Assembly (NCBI RefSeq): GCF_025061645.1
Contig: NZ_JANYMP010000004.1
Span: 952 to 42,955, forward strand
DNA: 42,004 nt
Reading direction: 5' to 3'
Source of the DNA: Umezawaea endophytica
GTDB taxonomy: Bacteria > Actinomycetota > Actinomycetes > Mycobacteriales > Pseudonocardiaceae
Below the pieces are notes generated by a model, which was given only the letters and a program-made list of their open reading frames with translations, was not told the origin of the DNA and did not search any database. A program made the position numbers and the translations under genes. Below are positions 20,079 through 27,767 of this stretch, in pieces. Within the stretch, counting starts at the first letter, position 1, and every line of letters begins with the position of its first letter.

Positions 20079-20953
20079 GCCTGTGTCCCTTCAGGTTGTT
20101 CCCACAGTGTGCGTCTGAGGGTATCCAGCAGCGCACGTGAGTCGTCCGGTCCGAGCGCGGTACGGGTGGTCTCCTGGAAGACCTGCACGTAGTAGTCGAG
20201 GTCGCTGGGCTTTTCCAGGTAGGAGGCGGTTCTCAGGTTCTCCACGTAGACGACGTCCATGGTTGGCGTGTCCTCGAACCGCAACACGGTGAAGCCCGCA
20301 CCGAGTGCACTGTGCGAGCCGGCTGAGAAGGGGACGACCTGGAGCGTCACACTCGGCAGTTCGGCCACCTCCGACAGATGCGCCAGTTGCTCCGCCATCA
20401 CTGATGGTCCGCCGATCGCGCGGTGGAGGACAGCCTCGTCGAGGACGACTCGCAGGGTCAGAGGACGTGCTGCCTTGAGCCGCTCCTGTCGGGCGATGCG
20501 AAGTGCCACGAAACGTTGTAGGACCTCTTCGCTCGCATCCGGGGTCGCGTCGAGGTGCACCGCCCGGATGTACGCGGGGGTCTGGAACAGGCCGAACACC
20601 CAGCCGGGTTCGTGCACGCGCAGTTCCTCGGCGTAGGCCTCCAGTTCGAAGTAGTCCCGTGCGAAGTCGGGCACGGTGTCGGAGTGGTCCACCAGGAGTC
20701 CGCGGTCGTCGGACTCGGCGGCCATCCTGAGCAACTGGTCGACCTCGGGTGAGTTCACGCCGTAGCACTGGGCCAGCAGGCGGACGTGCTTCACCTCGAT
20801 GGGCTGGGCGGCGTTCTCGATCTTCGAGATGGTCGACTGGGACAGTCCGGTCCACGACGCGGTCTCCACCTGCGACTTCGGTACCGCCTTGCGCAGCTCG
20901 GTCAGTCGGATCGCGAGCTTGCGGCGGCGGATCGGGGCGGGTTGGGCTGTCAT
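20075..20953 (-). CDS. XRE family regulator with DUF5753 (Scr1-type antitoxin-like)
   Basis: 292 aa from ATG 20953, preceded by GGGAG; an in-frame ATG at 20995 would add 14 residues with weaker support. The helix-turn-helix is at residues ~12-70 (KLAIRLTELRKAVPKSQVETASWTGLSQSTISKIENAAQPIEVKHVRLLAQCYGV). The rest is DUF5753 (VPDFARDYFELEAYAEELRVHEPGWVFGLFQTPAYIRAVH, LRVVLDEAVLHRAIGG). It is coupled to the DUF397 gene and divergent from two small ORFs. A dyad at 21039-21059 in the intergenic region is a candidate binding site. Confidence 0.92.
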   Translation of the reverse strand: MTAQPAPIRRRKLAIRLTELRKAVPKSQVETASWTGLSQSTISKIENAAQPIEVKHVRLLAQCYGVNSPEVDQLLRMAAESDDRGLLVDHSDTVPDFARDYFELEAYAEELRVHEPGWVFGLFQTPAYIRAVHLDATPDASEEVLQRFVALRIARQERLKAARPLTLRVVLDEAVLHRAIGGPSVMAEQLAHLSEVAELPSVTLQVVPFSAGSHSALGAGFTVLRFEDTPTMDVVYVENLRTASYLEKPSDLDYYVQVFQETTRTALGPDDSRALLDTLRRTLWEQPEGTQA

Positions 20954-21038
20954 CACGCTCCCATGATCGACGAACTCCGCGTGTCCGGGCTTCACCCTGG
21001 TAGGGCGCGCGTTTCACCCGTCTGGAATACCTCGCCAA

Positions 21039-21059
21039 GAATATCAGTGTGAGATATTC
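21039..21059. promoter_or_regulatory. Dyad operator candidate between XRE and small genes
   Basis: GAATATC and GATATTC are separated by the 7 bases AGTGTGA. The sequence is locally AT-rich in an otherwise GC-rich region and lies in the shared divergent promoter, 32 bp before the GTG at 21091. Confidence 0.5.
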
Positions 21060-21090
21060 GACTAGTACGTTCGGAGTAGGAGGTAGCGAG

Positions 21091-21306
21091 GTGAGCCGCT
21101 TCGACGGTGTCCACGAGTTGGACGACGTTCGCGAGTGCCTGAGCAGGTTGTCGTTCGCGTTCACCGACCTGCTCGGTCATCAGCCCGACCAGGTGCTGGC
21201 CGTCCAACGGCTGGGCGAGCTGGCCGGGATAGCGCACGAGATCGGTGTCCTGTGCGAGCGGCGTGCGGCGAGGCTGACCGTCACGCCGGGGGAGGTGTGC
21301 CGGTGA
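21091..21306 (+). CDS. Small hypothetical protein divergent from the XRE-DUF397 pair
   Basis: 71 aa from GTG 21091, with SD GGAGG at ~21079-21083. A longer in-frame start at 21049 lies inside the dyad and is less likely. The sequence is helical and Leu-rich (DDVRECLSRLSFAFTDLLGHQPDQVLAVQRLGELAGIAHEIGVLCERRAARL), with no transmembrane segment. I do not recognise a family. Its stop overlaps the start of the next small gene, and both face away from the XRE regulator, so they are plausible targets of it. Confidence 0.6.
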   Translation: MSRFDGVHELDDVRECLSRLSFAFTDLLGHQPDQVLAVQRLGELAGIAHEIGVLCERRAARLTVTPGEVCR

Positions 21307-21518
21307 TGGGCGTTCGACCGTTCCGCTGGTTCCCGGCCGCGGGCGGCAGGCACGCGATCCCGGACGAGTTGGCCATGACCGACGAGGGCGCGACGCTGTG
21401 CGGCATCGAGATCACCGTTCCGCGCGGCCGGGGGACGAAGAGCGAGTGGTGTTGGCCGACGTGCGCCACCTGTGACTCGCGGTGGCGGGAGCGGGAGCGG
21501 CTCAGCCCGCCTCGGTGA
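21306..21518 (+). CDS. Small zinc-finger-like protein
   Basis: 70 aa from ATG 21306 (GTG 21303 is the alternative), with SD GGAGG at 21291-21295. It opens MGVRPFRWFPAAGGRHAIPDEL and carries cysteines in the spacing TLCGIEI ... EWCWPTCATCDSRW, plus a His near the N-terminus. This suggests a small treble-clef or zinc-ribbon-like fold common as short ORFs near DUF397/XRE loci in Pseudonocardiaceae. It is coupled to the preceding ORF by overlap. The 3' end overlaps the converging gene by 17 bp. Confidence 0.6.
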   Translation: MGVRPFRWFPAAGGRHAIPDELAMTDEGATLCGIEITVPRGRGTKSEWCWPTCATCDSRWRERERLSPPR

Positions 21519-22059
21519 TCTTCCAGCGCGGGCCGTCGGTCCAGTTCGCCTCCAGCTTCGACTTCTCCGCCGAGCTCTGGAACTCCACGACCAGCGACGT
21601 CCCCGCGGGCTGCTGCACGGACACCGCGAACCCCTGCCGAGGCGTCGCCGAGATCGTCTGGACCGAGTCCGAGCCGAAGCGGACCGCGACCTCGCCGCCG
21701 TCGAGCTGGAAGCTGCGGATGTAGACCTGCTTGCCGTTCTCCTCGGTCCAACTGCCCTCCGTGGACGCCAGTCGGGCGGGCGGGGACGCCGACGTGGACG
21801 TGGACGTCGGCACGGAGGACGACGTGGACGGGGGAGTGGAGGACGAGGGTGGGGCGCTGGTCCTGGAGGTCGTGGTCGTGGTGGTGACGGTGGGGGTCGC
21901 GCTGCTCGCCACGAGGGTCTGGCCGGTGACGACCTGCGGTCTCTGCTGCACGCCCGCGTCGAGCACGGAGCGGACGCCGAGCCAGGACAGCGCCACGGCC
22001 ACGGCCGTCGACGCCAGCCAAGCCGCGATGTACCGGATGCCATGTGCCACGGGTGGCAT
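21502..22059 (-). CDS. Membrane-anchored Ser/Thr-rich protein of unknown function
   Basis: 185 aa from ATG 22059; an in-frame GTG at 22050 is possible. One N-terminal transmembrane helix (IRYIAAWLASTAVAVALSWLGV, residues ~8-29) is followed by a long Ser/Thr/Pro spacer (~50-95). A compact C-terminal beta-rich domain of ~85 residues follows (SWTEENGKQVYIRSFQLDGGEVAVRFGSDSVQTISATPRQGFAVSV). The topology places that domain outside the membrane. The gene is divergent from the response regulator with 20 bp between starts, so it may belong to the regulon of that two-component system. No family is recognised. Confidence 0.75.
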   Translation of the reverse strand: MPPVAHGIRYIAAWLASTAVAVALSWLGVRSVLDAGVQQRPQVVTGQTLVASSATPTVTTTTTTSRTSAPPSSSTPPSTSSSVPTSTSTSASPPARLASTEGSWTEENGKQVYIRSFQLDGGEVAVRFGSDSVQTISATPRQGFAVSVQQPAGTSLVVEFQSSAEKSKLEANWTDGPRWKITEAG

Positions 22060-22067
22060 CCTGCCAG

Positions 22068-22073
22068 TACCTT
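22068..22073 (+). promoter_or_regulatory. Leaderless -10 element of the response regulator
   Basis: TACCTT ends 6 bases before the ATG at 22080, with no SD present. Confidence 0.5.
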
Positions 22074-22079
22074 CCTCCC

Positions 22080-22760
22080 ATGCCTTCGGTGCTGCTCGTG
22101 GAGGACGATCCGGTGGTGCGGTCGGCCGTGACCAGGGCCCTCACCGCGCTCGGCAACGCGGTGACCCCGGTGGGGACCGCGCTGGACGCGTTGCGGGAGA
22201 TCACGTCGGGGACGTTCGACGTGGTCGTGCTGGACCTCGGTCTGCCGGACATGGACGGCAGCGACGCGCTGCGCATGATGCGCGGCGTGTGCGACGTGCC
22301 GGTGATCGTGGCGACCGCGCGCGACGACGAGACGGAGATCGTGCGCCTGCTCAACGCGGGCGCCGACGACTACCTGGTGAAGCCGTTCTCCAGCGACCAC
22401 CTCGCGGCGCGGCTCGCGGCCGTGCTGCGCCGAGCCAGACGCGACGACGCGCACGAGCCGTTGCGCGTCGGTGAGCTGGTGGTGGACCTGGAACGGCGCG
22501 AGGCGTCGCTGGGGTCGCGGACGCTCGCGCTGACGCGCAAGGAGTTCGACCTGCTCGCGTACCTGGCCGCCCGCGAGGGCAAGGTCGTGCCGCGCGCCGA
22601 GCTGCTGTCGAACCTGTGGAACATGCCGGGCAACCAGGACGACCAGACGCTGGACGTCCACCTGTCGTGGCTGCGGCGCAAGCTCGGTGAACGCGCCGCG
22701 GCGCCCCGCTACCTGCACACCGTGCGCGGTGTCGGCTTCAAGCTGACGGCGGCTGGGTGA
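22080..22760 (+). CDS. OmpR-family response regulator
   Basis: 226 aa. The receiver domain (1-115) has the acidic pocket VLLVEDD, phospho-acceptor Asp52 in VVVLDLGLPDMDG, and Lys101 in LVKPF. The C-terminal winged helix (~125-226) contains RTLALTRKEFDLLAYLAAREGKVVPRAELLSNLW and VHLSWLRRKLGE, ending RGVGFKL. ATG 22080 is favoured because the protein begins directly with the receiver strand. The sensor kinase gene overlaps the stop (GTGA), forming a coupled pair. The signal and targets are unknown. Confidence 0.95.
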   Translation: MPSVLLVEDDPVVRSAVTRALTALGNAVTPVGTALDALREITSGTFDVVVLDLGLPDMDGSDALRMMRGVCDVPVIVATARDDETEIVRLLNAGADDYLVKPFSSDHLAARLAAVLRRARRDDAHEPLRVGELVVDLERREASLGSRTLALTRKEFDLLAYLAAREGKVVPRAELLSNLWNMPGNQDDQTLDVHLSWLRRKLGERAAAPRYLHTVRGVGFKLTAAG

Positions 22761-24043
22761 GGCGCTCGCTCGCGCTCGTCGCCCTCGCGGTCACGTCCAT
22801 GATCGCGTTGGCGTTCCTGATCCCACTGGCGATGGTGGTGGCACAGCTCGCCGAGGACCGCGCACTCGCCGAAGCCGAACGCCAAGCCGTGGCGCTCACA
22901 CCCGTGCTCGTCATCACCAACGAGCCCAAGGCCATCGAGCAGGCCCTCGCCAGCACGCAGTACGGCGGCGCGGGCCGGATCGCGGTCCACCTGCCGAGCG
23001 GGCAGGTGCTCGGGTTCGTGAAGTCGACGCCCGAACAGCTCGCCACCGCCAAGGAGGAGGGCAAGTCGTTCACCGCGTCGGTGTCCGACGGCCGCGTCTA
23101 CCTCCAGCCCGTGGTGCTCGACCGGGGCCGGGTGGCCGTCGTGGAGGCGTTCATCCCCGAGGCCGACCTGTCCAGGGGCGTCGAGTCCGCGTGGCTGGCG
23201 CTGTCCGGTGTCGCGATCGTGCTGGTGCTCGGGTCGGTGCTGGTGGCGGACCGGCTGGGCGCGCGGGTCGTGAGCGCGGCGTCCGCGCTGGCCGACGGCG
23301 CCCGCAAGATGGAGCAGGGCGACCTGAGCGCGCGCGTGGAGCCCACGGGTCCGCCGGAACTGGTCGAGGCGGGCGGCGCGTTCAACCGGATGGCGGCGCG
23401 GATCGGTCAGCTCGTCGCCTCCGAGCGGGAGGTGCTCGCGGACCTGTCCCACCGGCTCCGCACACCGCTGACGGCATTGCGGCTCGATTCCGAAACCCTC
23501 GGGACGGACAGCAGCGCGAATCGCGTTCGGCAGGCCGTGCACGCGCTGGAGCGCGAGGTCAACGAACTGATCCGCGCGGCCCGCCGGGAACTGGCGGACC
23601 CGGACAGCAATCGCTGTGACGCTGCTCTCGTCGTGCAGGACCGGCTGGTGTTCTGGTCCGCGCTCGCCGACGACCAGCAGCGCCTGTGGAACCTCCGCGG
23701 CACCGAGAAGCGGGCCATGGTCGGCCTCGCCAGGTCCGACCTGGCCGCCGCGATGGACGCCGTGATCGGCAACATCTTCCGGCACACCCCTGAGGGCACG
23801 AACTTCGTCGTCGCCCTGTTCCACCAGGCAGAACGCGTCGTGATCGTGATCGAGGACGCCGGTCCCGGCATCCCGGACACGGCGGCGGCGATGCGGCGGG
23901 GCGTGAGCGGCGCGGGGTCGACGGGGCTGGGCATGGACATCGTCCGGCGGGCGGCCGAGGCCACCGGCGGGTCGCTGCGGATCGACCGGGGACCGCTGGG
24001 CGGCACGCGGGTGCAGTTGCGCCTGACCAGGCTGCCCGACTGA
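22757..24043 (+). CDS. Two-component sensor histidine kinase
   Basis: 428 aa, GTG start overlapping the response-regulator stop. Topology: transmembrane helix ~6-30, an extracytoplasmic sensor region ~31-142, then a second helix ~143-165. A HAMP domain follows (~166-225). The phospho-acceptor His232 is in DLSHRLRTPLTAL. The HATPase domain has N339 (GNIFRHTPEG), G1 box DAGPGIP (367-373) and G2 box GSTGLGMDIV. All catalytic boxes are intact. The extracytoplasmic domain shows no recognised ligand motif. Confidence 0.95.
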   Translation: MRRSLALVALAVTSMIALAFLIPLAMVVAQLAEDRALAEAERQAVALTPVLVITNEPKAIEQALASTQYGGAGRIAVHLPSGQVLGFVKSTPEQLATAKEEGKSFTASVSDGRVYLQPVVLDRGRVAVVEAFIPEADLSRGVESAWLALSGVAIVLVLGSVLVADRLGARVVSAASALADGARKMEQGDLSARVEPTGPPELVEAGGAFNRMAARIGQLVASEREVLADLSHRLRTPLTALRLDSETLGTDSSANRVRQAVHALEREVNELIRAARRELADPDSNRCDAALVVQDRLVFWSALADDQQRLWNLRGTEKRAMVGLARSDLAAAMDAVIGNIFRHTPEGTNFVVALFHQAERVVIVIEDAGPGIPDTAAAMRRGVSGAGSTGLGMDIVRRAAEATGGSLRIDRGPLGGTRVQLRLTRLPD

Positions 24044-24055
24044 TCACGGGAATTC

Positions 24056-24138
24056 TTGAATTATCCTGAAGGCAACATTAAATGTACCATAAATAATTGT
24101 TCCTTGACATTGTTTTGAATGCGGCTAGTGTTTTGCGA
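24056..24138 (+). promoter_or_regulatory. AT-rich promoter of the CAP-domain lipoprotein gene
   Basis: TTGACA (24104-24109), a 16-base spacer and TAGTGT (24126-24131) make the best housekeeping-type promoter in the window. Upstream, roughly 24056-24120 is strikingly AT-rich for this chromosome and holds a small dyad ACATT-A-AATGT (24075-24085). Confidence 0.65.
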
Positions 24139-24179
24139 GGTCTTTGTTTCCGCCTAAGCCGCAGAAGAGGAACCTCACC

Positions 24180-24926
24180 GTGCCACGCACAACGACCGTC
24201 ATCCGCTCGCTCCTGCTGGCCGTCAGCACCGTCGTGCTGGTCGCCGGATGCGAGGGCGGTGGCACCGTCGGTGCGGGCGGTGGGGCGGGCGGCGGCGGCT
24301 TCGTGACCCAGTTGCCGAGCCCGGTCGAGACGGCGCCCTCCACGGAGGGGCTGGTCGGGTCGAACTCCGCTTCGGCGTCCGCGACCAGCAGTTCGGCGCC
24401 GAGCAGCAGCGCCGAGTCGTCCGCGCCGACGACGACCACCACGACGGCGACCACGACCAGCGAGACCTCCACGGTCGCCGCGCCTCCGCCCACCACGGAG
24501 AAGCCCGCCGACCCGCCCGCGGAGCAGACCCCGCCGCCGAGCGGGGCCAGCGCCCAGGAGACGAAGGTCCTGGAGATCACCAACCAGGAACGCGCCACCG
24601 CGGGCTGCGCGCCCCTCAAGGCCGACGACCGCCTCACCACGGCCGCGCGCGGGCACAGCGTGGACATGGCCACGCAGAACTACTTCGACCACGTGTCCAA
24701 GGACGGCCGCACGTTCGTCGACCGCATCAAGGCCACGGGCTTCCCCAGCCCCGGCGCGGAGAACATCGCCGCGGGCCAGCAGACGCCCGAAGCGGTCATG
24801 AAGAGCTGGATGGAGTCCGCGGGCCACCGCGCGAACATCCTCAACTGCGACCTCAAGTTCCTCGGCGTCGGAGTCGGCAAGGGCGGCAAGTTCGGCATCT
24901 ACTGGACCCAGAACTTCGGCCGGTAG
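24180..24926 (+). CDS. CAP (SCP/PR1) domain lipoprotein
   Basis: 248 aa from GTG 24180 (SD AGAGGA ~9 bases upstream); the frame upstream to 24144 has no usable start. Lipoprotein signal with lipobox LVAGC, Cys24. A long low-complexity linker (Gly, Ser, Thr, Pro; ~25-125) separates it from the C-terminal CAP domain (~130-248). That domain has VLEITNQERATAGCAPL, ARGHSVDMATQNYFDHVSKDG, GAENIAAGQQTPEAVMKSWMESAGHRANIL and YWTQNFG, the conserved His and Glu positions of the family. Bacterial CAP proteins are cell-surface proteins of mostly unknown activity. The strong promoter suggests high expression. Confidence 0.9.
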   Translation: MPRTTTVIRSLLLAVSTVVLVAGCEGGGTVGAGGGAGGGGFVTQLPSPVETAPSTEGLVGSNSASASATSSSAPSSSAESSAPTTTTTTATTTSETSTVAAPPPTTEKPADPPAEQTPPPSGASAQETKVLEITNQERATAGCAPLKADDRLTTAARGHSVDMATQNYFDHVSKDGRTFVDRIKATGFPSPGAENIAAGQQTPEAVMKSWMESAGHRANILNCDLKFLGVGVGKGGKFGIYWTQNFGR

Positions 24927-24932
24927 TTCGTT

Positions 24933-25056
24933 CAGAAGGTTCAACCCAATACTCAGGCACCCCGAGCCCCCGGAGGCGCAGCCTTCGGAAGCTTTTGCCC
25001 TTCTGGAGGCACAGCCTCCAGAAGGTTCAACCCAAAATCTCAGGCACCCCGAGCCC
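24933..25056. repeat. Direct repeat with internal hairpins downstream of the CAP gene
   Basis: A ~37-bp unit beginning CAGAAGGTTCAACCCAA and ending CTCAGGCACCCCGAGCCC occurs at 24933-24969 and 25019-25056 with small differences. Between the copies are two hairpins, one near 24969-24990 and a perfect 10-bp one, TTCTGGAGGC-ACA-complement, at 25001-25023. The second repeat copy forms the left arm of the terminator, while the first has lost its right arm. This suggests partial duplication of a terminator. Confidence 0.7.
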
Positions 25057-25080
25057 TGCACTCGGGGTGCCTGTCTTCTT
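25041..25080. terminator. Strong terminator between the CAP gene and the Lrp gene
   Basis: A perfect 13-bp stem CAGGCACCCCGAG (25041-25053) pairs with 25061-25073 around a 7-base loop, followed by TCTTCTT. It lies between converging genes. Confidence 0.85.
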
Positions 25081-25087
25081 CCCGCCG

Positions 25088-25573
25088 TCAGTCCCCTGGT
25101 GAGTGCAACTCGTCCAGCACCAGCACGGTGTGGCTGGACGTCACGTCCGGCATCGTCTGCAACCGGTTCAGCACCAGGTCCCGCAGGCTGTGCGCGTCCG
25201 GCGCCCTGACCAGCAGCACCAGGTCGTAGTCGCCCGACACCAGCGCGCCGTGCCACACCTCGGGGATCTCCAGGATCCGCCGCCGCACCGCCTTCCACGA
25301 GTGCTGGCTGATCTTCAGGTACACGTACGCCGAGATCCCGAACCCGTACCGCTCCGGGTCGACGTCGGCGCTGTACCCGGTGATCACCTTGTCCCGGTGC
25401 AGCCGGTCCACGCGCGAGTACGCGCTCGCCCGCGAGATGTGCAGCCGTTCGGCCAGCGCCCGCATCGACAGCCGACCGTCGCCGCGCAGTTCCTCCACGA
25501 TGCGGCGATCGGTGTCGTCCAGGGGGTCCAGACGTCCAGTCGACGCGGTGTTCACACGGGGCTTCGTGGGCAT
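25088..25573 (-). CDS. Lrp/AsnC family transcriptional regulator
   Basis: 161 aa from ATG 25573. The frame is open further upstream, but the homologous region begins at LDDTDRRIVEELRGDGRLSMRALAERLHISRASAYSRVDRLHRDKVITGY (residues ~18-67, helix-turn-helix). The C-terminal half is the ligand-binding RAM/ACT-like domain (ISAYVYLKISQHSWKAVRRRILEIPEVWHGALVSGDYDLVLLVRAPD). It is divergent from the dehydrogenase operon, the position of BkdR-type regulators, so control of that operon in response to branched-chain amino acids is the likely role. The message appears leaderless. Confidence 0.92.
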   Translation of the reverse strand: MPTKPRVNTASTGRLDPLDDTDRRIVEELRGDGRLSMRALAERLHISRASAYSRVDRLHRDKVITGYSADVDPERYGFGISAYVYLKISQHSWKAVRRRILEIPEVWHGALVSGDYDLVLLVRAPDAHSLRDLVLNRLQTMPDVTSSHTVLVLDELHSPGD

Positions 25574-25579
25574 TTGGCC

Positions 25580-25585
25580 ACGGTA
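25580..25585 (-). promoter_or_regulatory. Leaderless -10 element of the Lrp gene
   Basis: On the reverse strand TACCGT is followed by six bases (GGCCAA) and then the ATG at 25573. Confidence 0.5.
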
Positions 25586-25686
25586 ACCGCTGTTCAGGGC
25601 CGTTCGTCCAGGGAAAGGCCGCAGATCTAGAACATTGGCAGTGACCCGGTTCACCATGAGCCTCACCCTGGGCCCGAGGAGGACAC

Positions 25687-26778
25687 ATGGCACGCACCAG
25701 CCTGCCCGCGCGGGAGCGGTCGCTGCTCCCGACGGACGCGCCGTTGTCCCTGCTGACGAAGACCGGTGAGCCGGTCGTCGACCCCGAGCTGGTGATGCCG
25801 GACGACGACGTGCTGCTGGAGCTGCACCGCCGCATGGTGGTCGGCCGCCGGTTCGACACCCAGGCCACCGCGCTGACCCGCCAGGGCAGGCTCGCGGTGT
25901 ACCCGTCGAGCCGCGGCCAGGAGGCGTGCGAGGTCGGGTCGGTGCTGGCGCTGCGCGAGCAGGACTGGCTGTTCCCCACCTACCGGGACTCGGTCGCGCT
26001 GGTGACCAGGGGAGTGCCCGCCGTGGAGACGTTGACGCTGCTCCAGGGCGGCTGGCACAACGGCTACGACCCGCACGAGCACCGGGTCGCGCCGCAGTGC
26101 ACGCCGCTCGCCACCAACACGCTGCACGCCGTGGGCCTCGCGCACGCCGCGAAGCTCAAGGGCGAGGACACCGTCGCGCTGGTGCTGGTCGGCGACGGCG
26201 CCACCAGCGAGGGCGACACGCACGAGGCGCTGAACTTCGCCGCGGTGTGGCAGGCGCCCGTGGTGTTCCTGGTGCAGAACAACGGCTACGCGATCAGCGT
26301 CCCGATGAGCAAGCAGAACGTCGCGCCCTCGCTGGCGCACAAGGGCGTCGGCTATGGCGTGCCGTCCGTGCTGGTCGACGGCAACGACCCGGCGGCCCTG
26401 TACGCCGTGGTGCGCGACGCCGTCCGCGTGGCCGCCGAGGGCGGTGGCCCCACGCTGATCGAGGCCATCACCTACCGGGTCGAGGCGCACACCAACGCCG
26501 ACGACGCGACCCGCTACCGCGACGCCGACGAGGTGGCCGCGTGGCTGGACCGCGACCCCGTCGACCGGATCGAGGCGTACCTGACCGCCCGTGGTCTGCT
26601 GGACGACGCCCGCCGCGCGACCGTCGCCGCGGAGGCGGAGGCGTACGCCGCGAGCGTGCGCGAGGTGATGAACGCCGACGTCGAGGTCGACCCGGCCGAG
26701 CTGTTCGAGCACGTCTACGCCGAGCCGACGCGGCAGTTGCGGGAGCAGGCCGCGCTGCTCGCGGAGGAGCTGGCATGA
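25687..26778 (+). CDS. bkdA: Branched-chain 2-oxoacid / pyruvate dehydrogenase E1 component, alpha subunit
   Basis: 363 aa, ATG start with SD CGAGGAGGA. Thiamine-diphosphate motif: GDG at 169-171 (VGDGATSEGDTHEALNFAAVWQAPVVFLVQ) ending in the Asn pair 198-199. Further E1 alpha signatures are SSRGQEACEVGS and LFPTYRDSVALVTRG. It decarboxylates the 2-oxoacid and, with the beta subunit, acylates the lipoyl group of E2. The split alpha/beta form, the absence of an E3 gene and the divergent Lrp regulator favour branched-chain substrates, hence the bkd symbol. A pyruvate role cannot be excluded from sequence. Confidence 0.86.
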   Translation: MARTSLPARERSLLPTDAPLSLLTKTGEPVVDPELVMPDDDVLLELHRRMVVGRRFDTQATALTRQGRLAVYPSSRGQEACEVGSVLALREQDWLFPTYRDSVALVTRGVPAVETLTLLQGGWHNGYDPHEHRVAPQCTPLATNTLHAVGLAHAAKLKGEDTVALVLVGDGATSEGDTHEALNFAAVWQAPVVFLVQNNGYAISVPMSKQNVAPSLAHKGVGYGVPSVLVDGNDPAALYAVVRDAVRVAAEGGGPTLIEAITYRVEAHTNADDATRYRDADEVAAWLDRDPVDRIEAYLTARGLLDDARRATVAAEAEAYAASVREVMNADVEVDPAELFEHVYAEPTRQLREQAALLAEELA

Positions 26779-27767
26779 GCACGCTGTCCATGTCCGGAGC
26801 GCTGAACATGGCGCTCGCCGACGCGCTCGAGGCCGACGAGCGGGTGCTCGTCTTCGGCGAGGACGTCGGCCCGCTCGGCGGGGTCTTCCGGATCACCGAC
26901 GGGCTGGCCGCGCGGTTCGGCGACCGGCGGGTGTTCGACACGCCATTGGCCGAGTCCGGCATCGTCGGCACCGCGATCGGCATGGCCATGAACGGGATGC
27001 GCCCGGTCGTGGAGATGCAGTTCGACGCGTTCGCGTACCCGGCGTTCGAGCAGATCACCAGCCACCTCGCCAAGATGCGCAACCGCACCCGCGGCAAGGT
27101 GGAGGTGCCGGTCGTCATCCGCATCCCCTACGGCGGCGGCATCGGGGGCGTGGAGCACCACTGCGACTCCTCCGAGGCCTACTACACGCACACGTCCGGG
27201 CTCCGCGTCGTCACGCCCGGCACCCCGCAGGACGGCTACGACCTGCTGCGCGACGCGATCGACTCGCCGGACCCGGTGATCTTCCTCGAACCCAAGCGCC
27301 GCTACTGGTCCAAGGGCGAGGTCGTGGCGGACCAGCGGCGGACCGGGTTCGACCGAGCGCTGATCCGCAGGCCGGGCGAGGACGTCACGCTCATCGCGTA
27401 CGGCCCGATGGTCGCGACCGCGCTGGAGACCGCCGAGGCCGCGAAGGAGGAGGGCTGGGACGTCGAGGTCGTCGACCTCCGCAGCCTGTCGCCGTTCGAC
27501 GACGAGACGGTGTGCGGATCGGTGCGCCGCACCGGACGCGCGGTCGTCGTGCACGAGGCGGCCGGGTTCGGCGGGTACGGCGCGGAGGTGGTCGCGCGGG
27601 TCACCGAACGCTGCTTCCACCACCTGCACGCCCCGGTGCTGCGGGTGACGGGCTTCGACATCCCGTACCCGCCACCGAAGCTGGAGGAGCACTTCCTCCC
27701 CGGCGTGGACCGGATCCTGGACACCATCGGCCGCTTGCAGTGGGACGACGAGGTGCGCGGTGCCTGA
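26775..27767 (+). CDS. bkdB: Branched-chain 2-oxoacid / pyruvate dehydrogenase E1 component, beta subunit
   Basis: 330 aa, ATG overlapping the E1 alpha stop (ATGA). Typical beta-subunit segments: GEDVGPLGGVFRITDGLAARFGDRRVFDTPLAESGIVGTAIGMA, EMQFDAFAYPAFEQITSHLAKMRNRTRG, and the C-terminal transketolase domain (VVHEAAGFGGYGAEVV, RVTGFDIPYPPPKLEEHFLPGVDRIL). It contributes to the ThDP site and binds E2. Length is normal and nothing is missing. It is coupled to the genes on both sides by overlaps. Confidence 0.9.
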   Translation: MSTLSMSGALNMALADALEADERVLVFGEDVGPLGGVFRITDGLAARFGDRRVFDTPLAESGIVGTAIGMAMNGMRPVVEMQFDAFAYPAFEQITSHLAKMRNRTRGKVEVPVVIRIPYGGGIGGVEHHCDSSEAYYTHTSGLRVVTPGTPQDGYDLLRDAIDSPDPVIFLEPKRRYWSKGEVVADQRRTGFDRALIRRPGEDVTLIAYGPMVATALETAEAAKEEGWDVEVVDLRSLSPFDDETVCGSVRRTGRAVVVHEAAGFGGYGAEVVARVTERCFHHLHAPVLRVTGFDIPYPPPKLEEHFLPGVDRILDTIGRLQWDDEVRGA

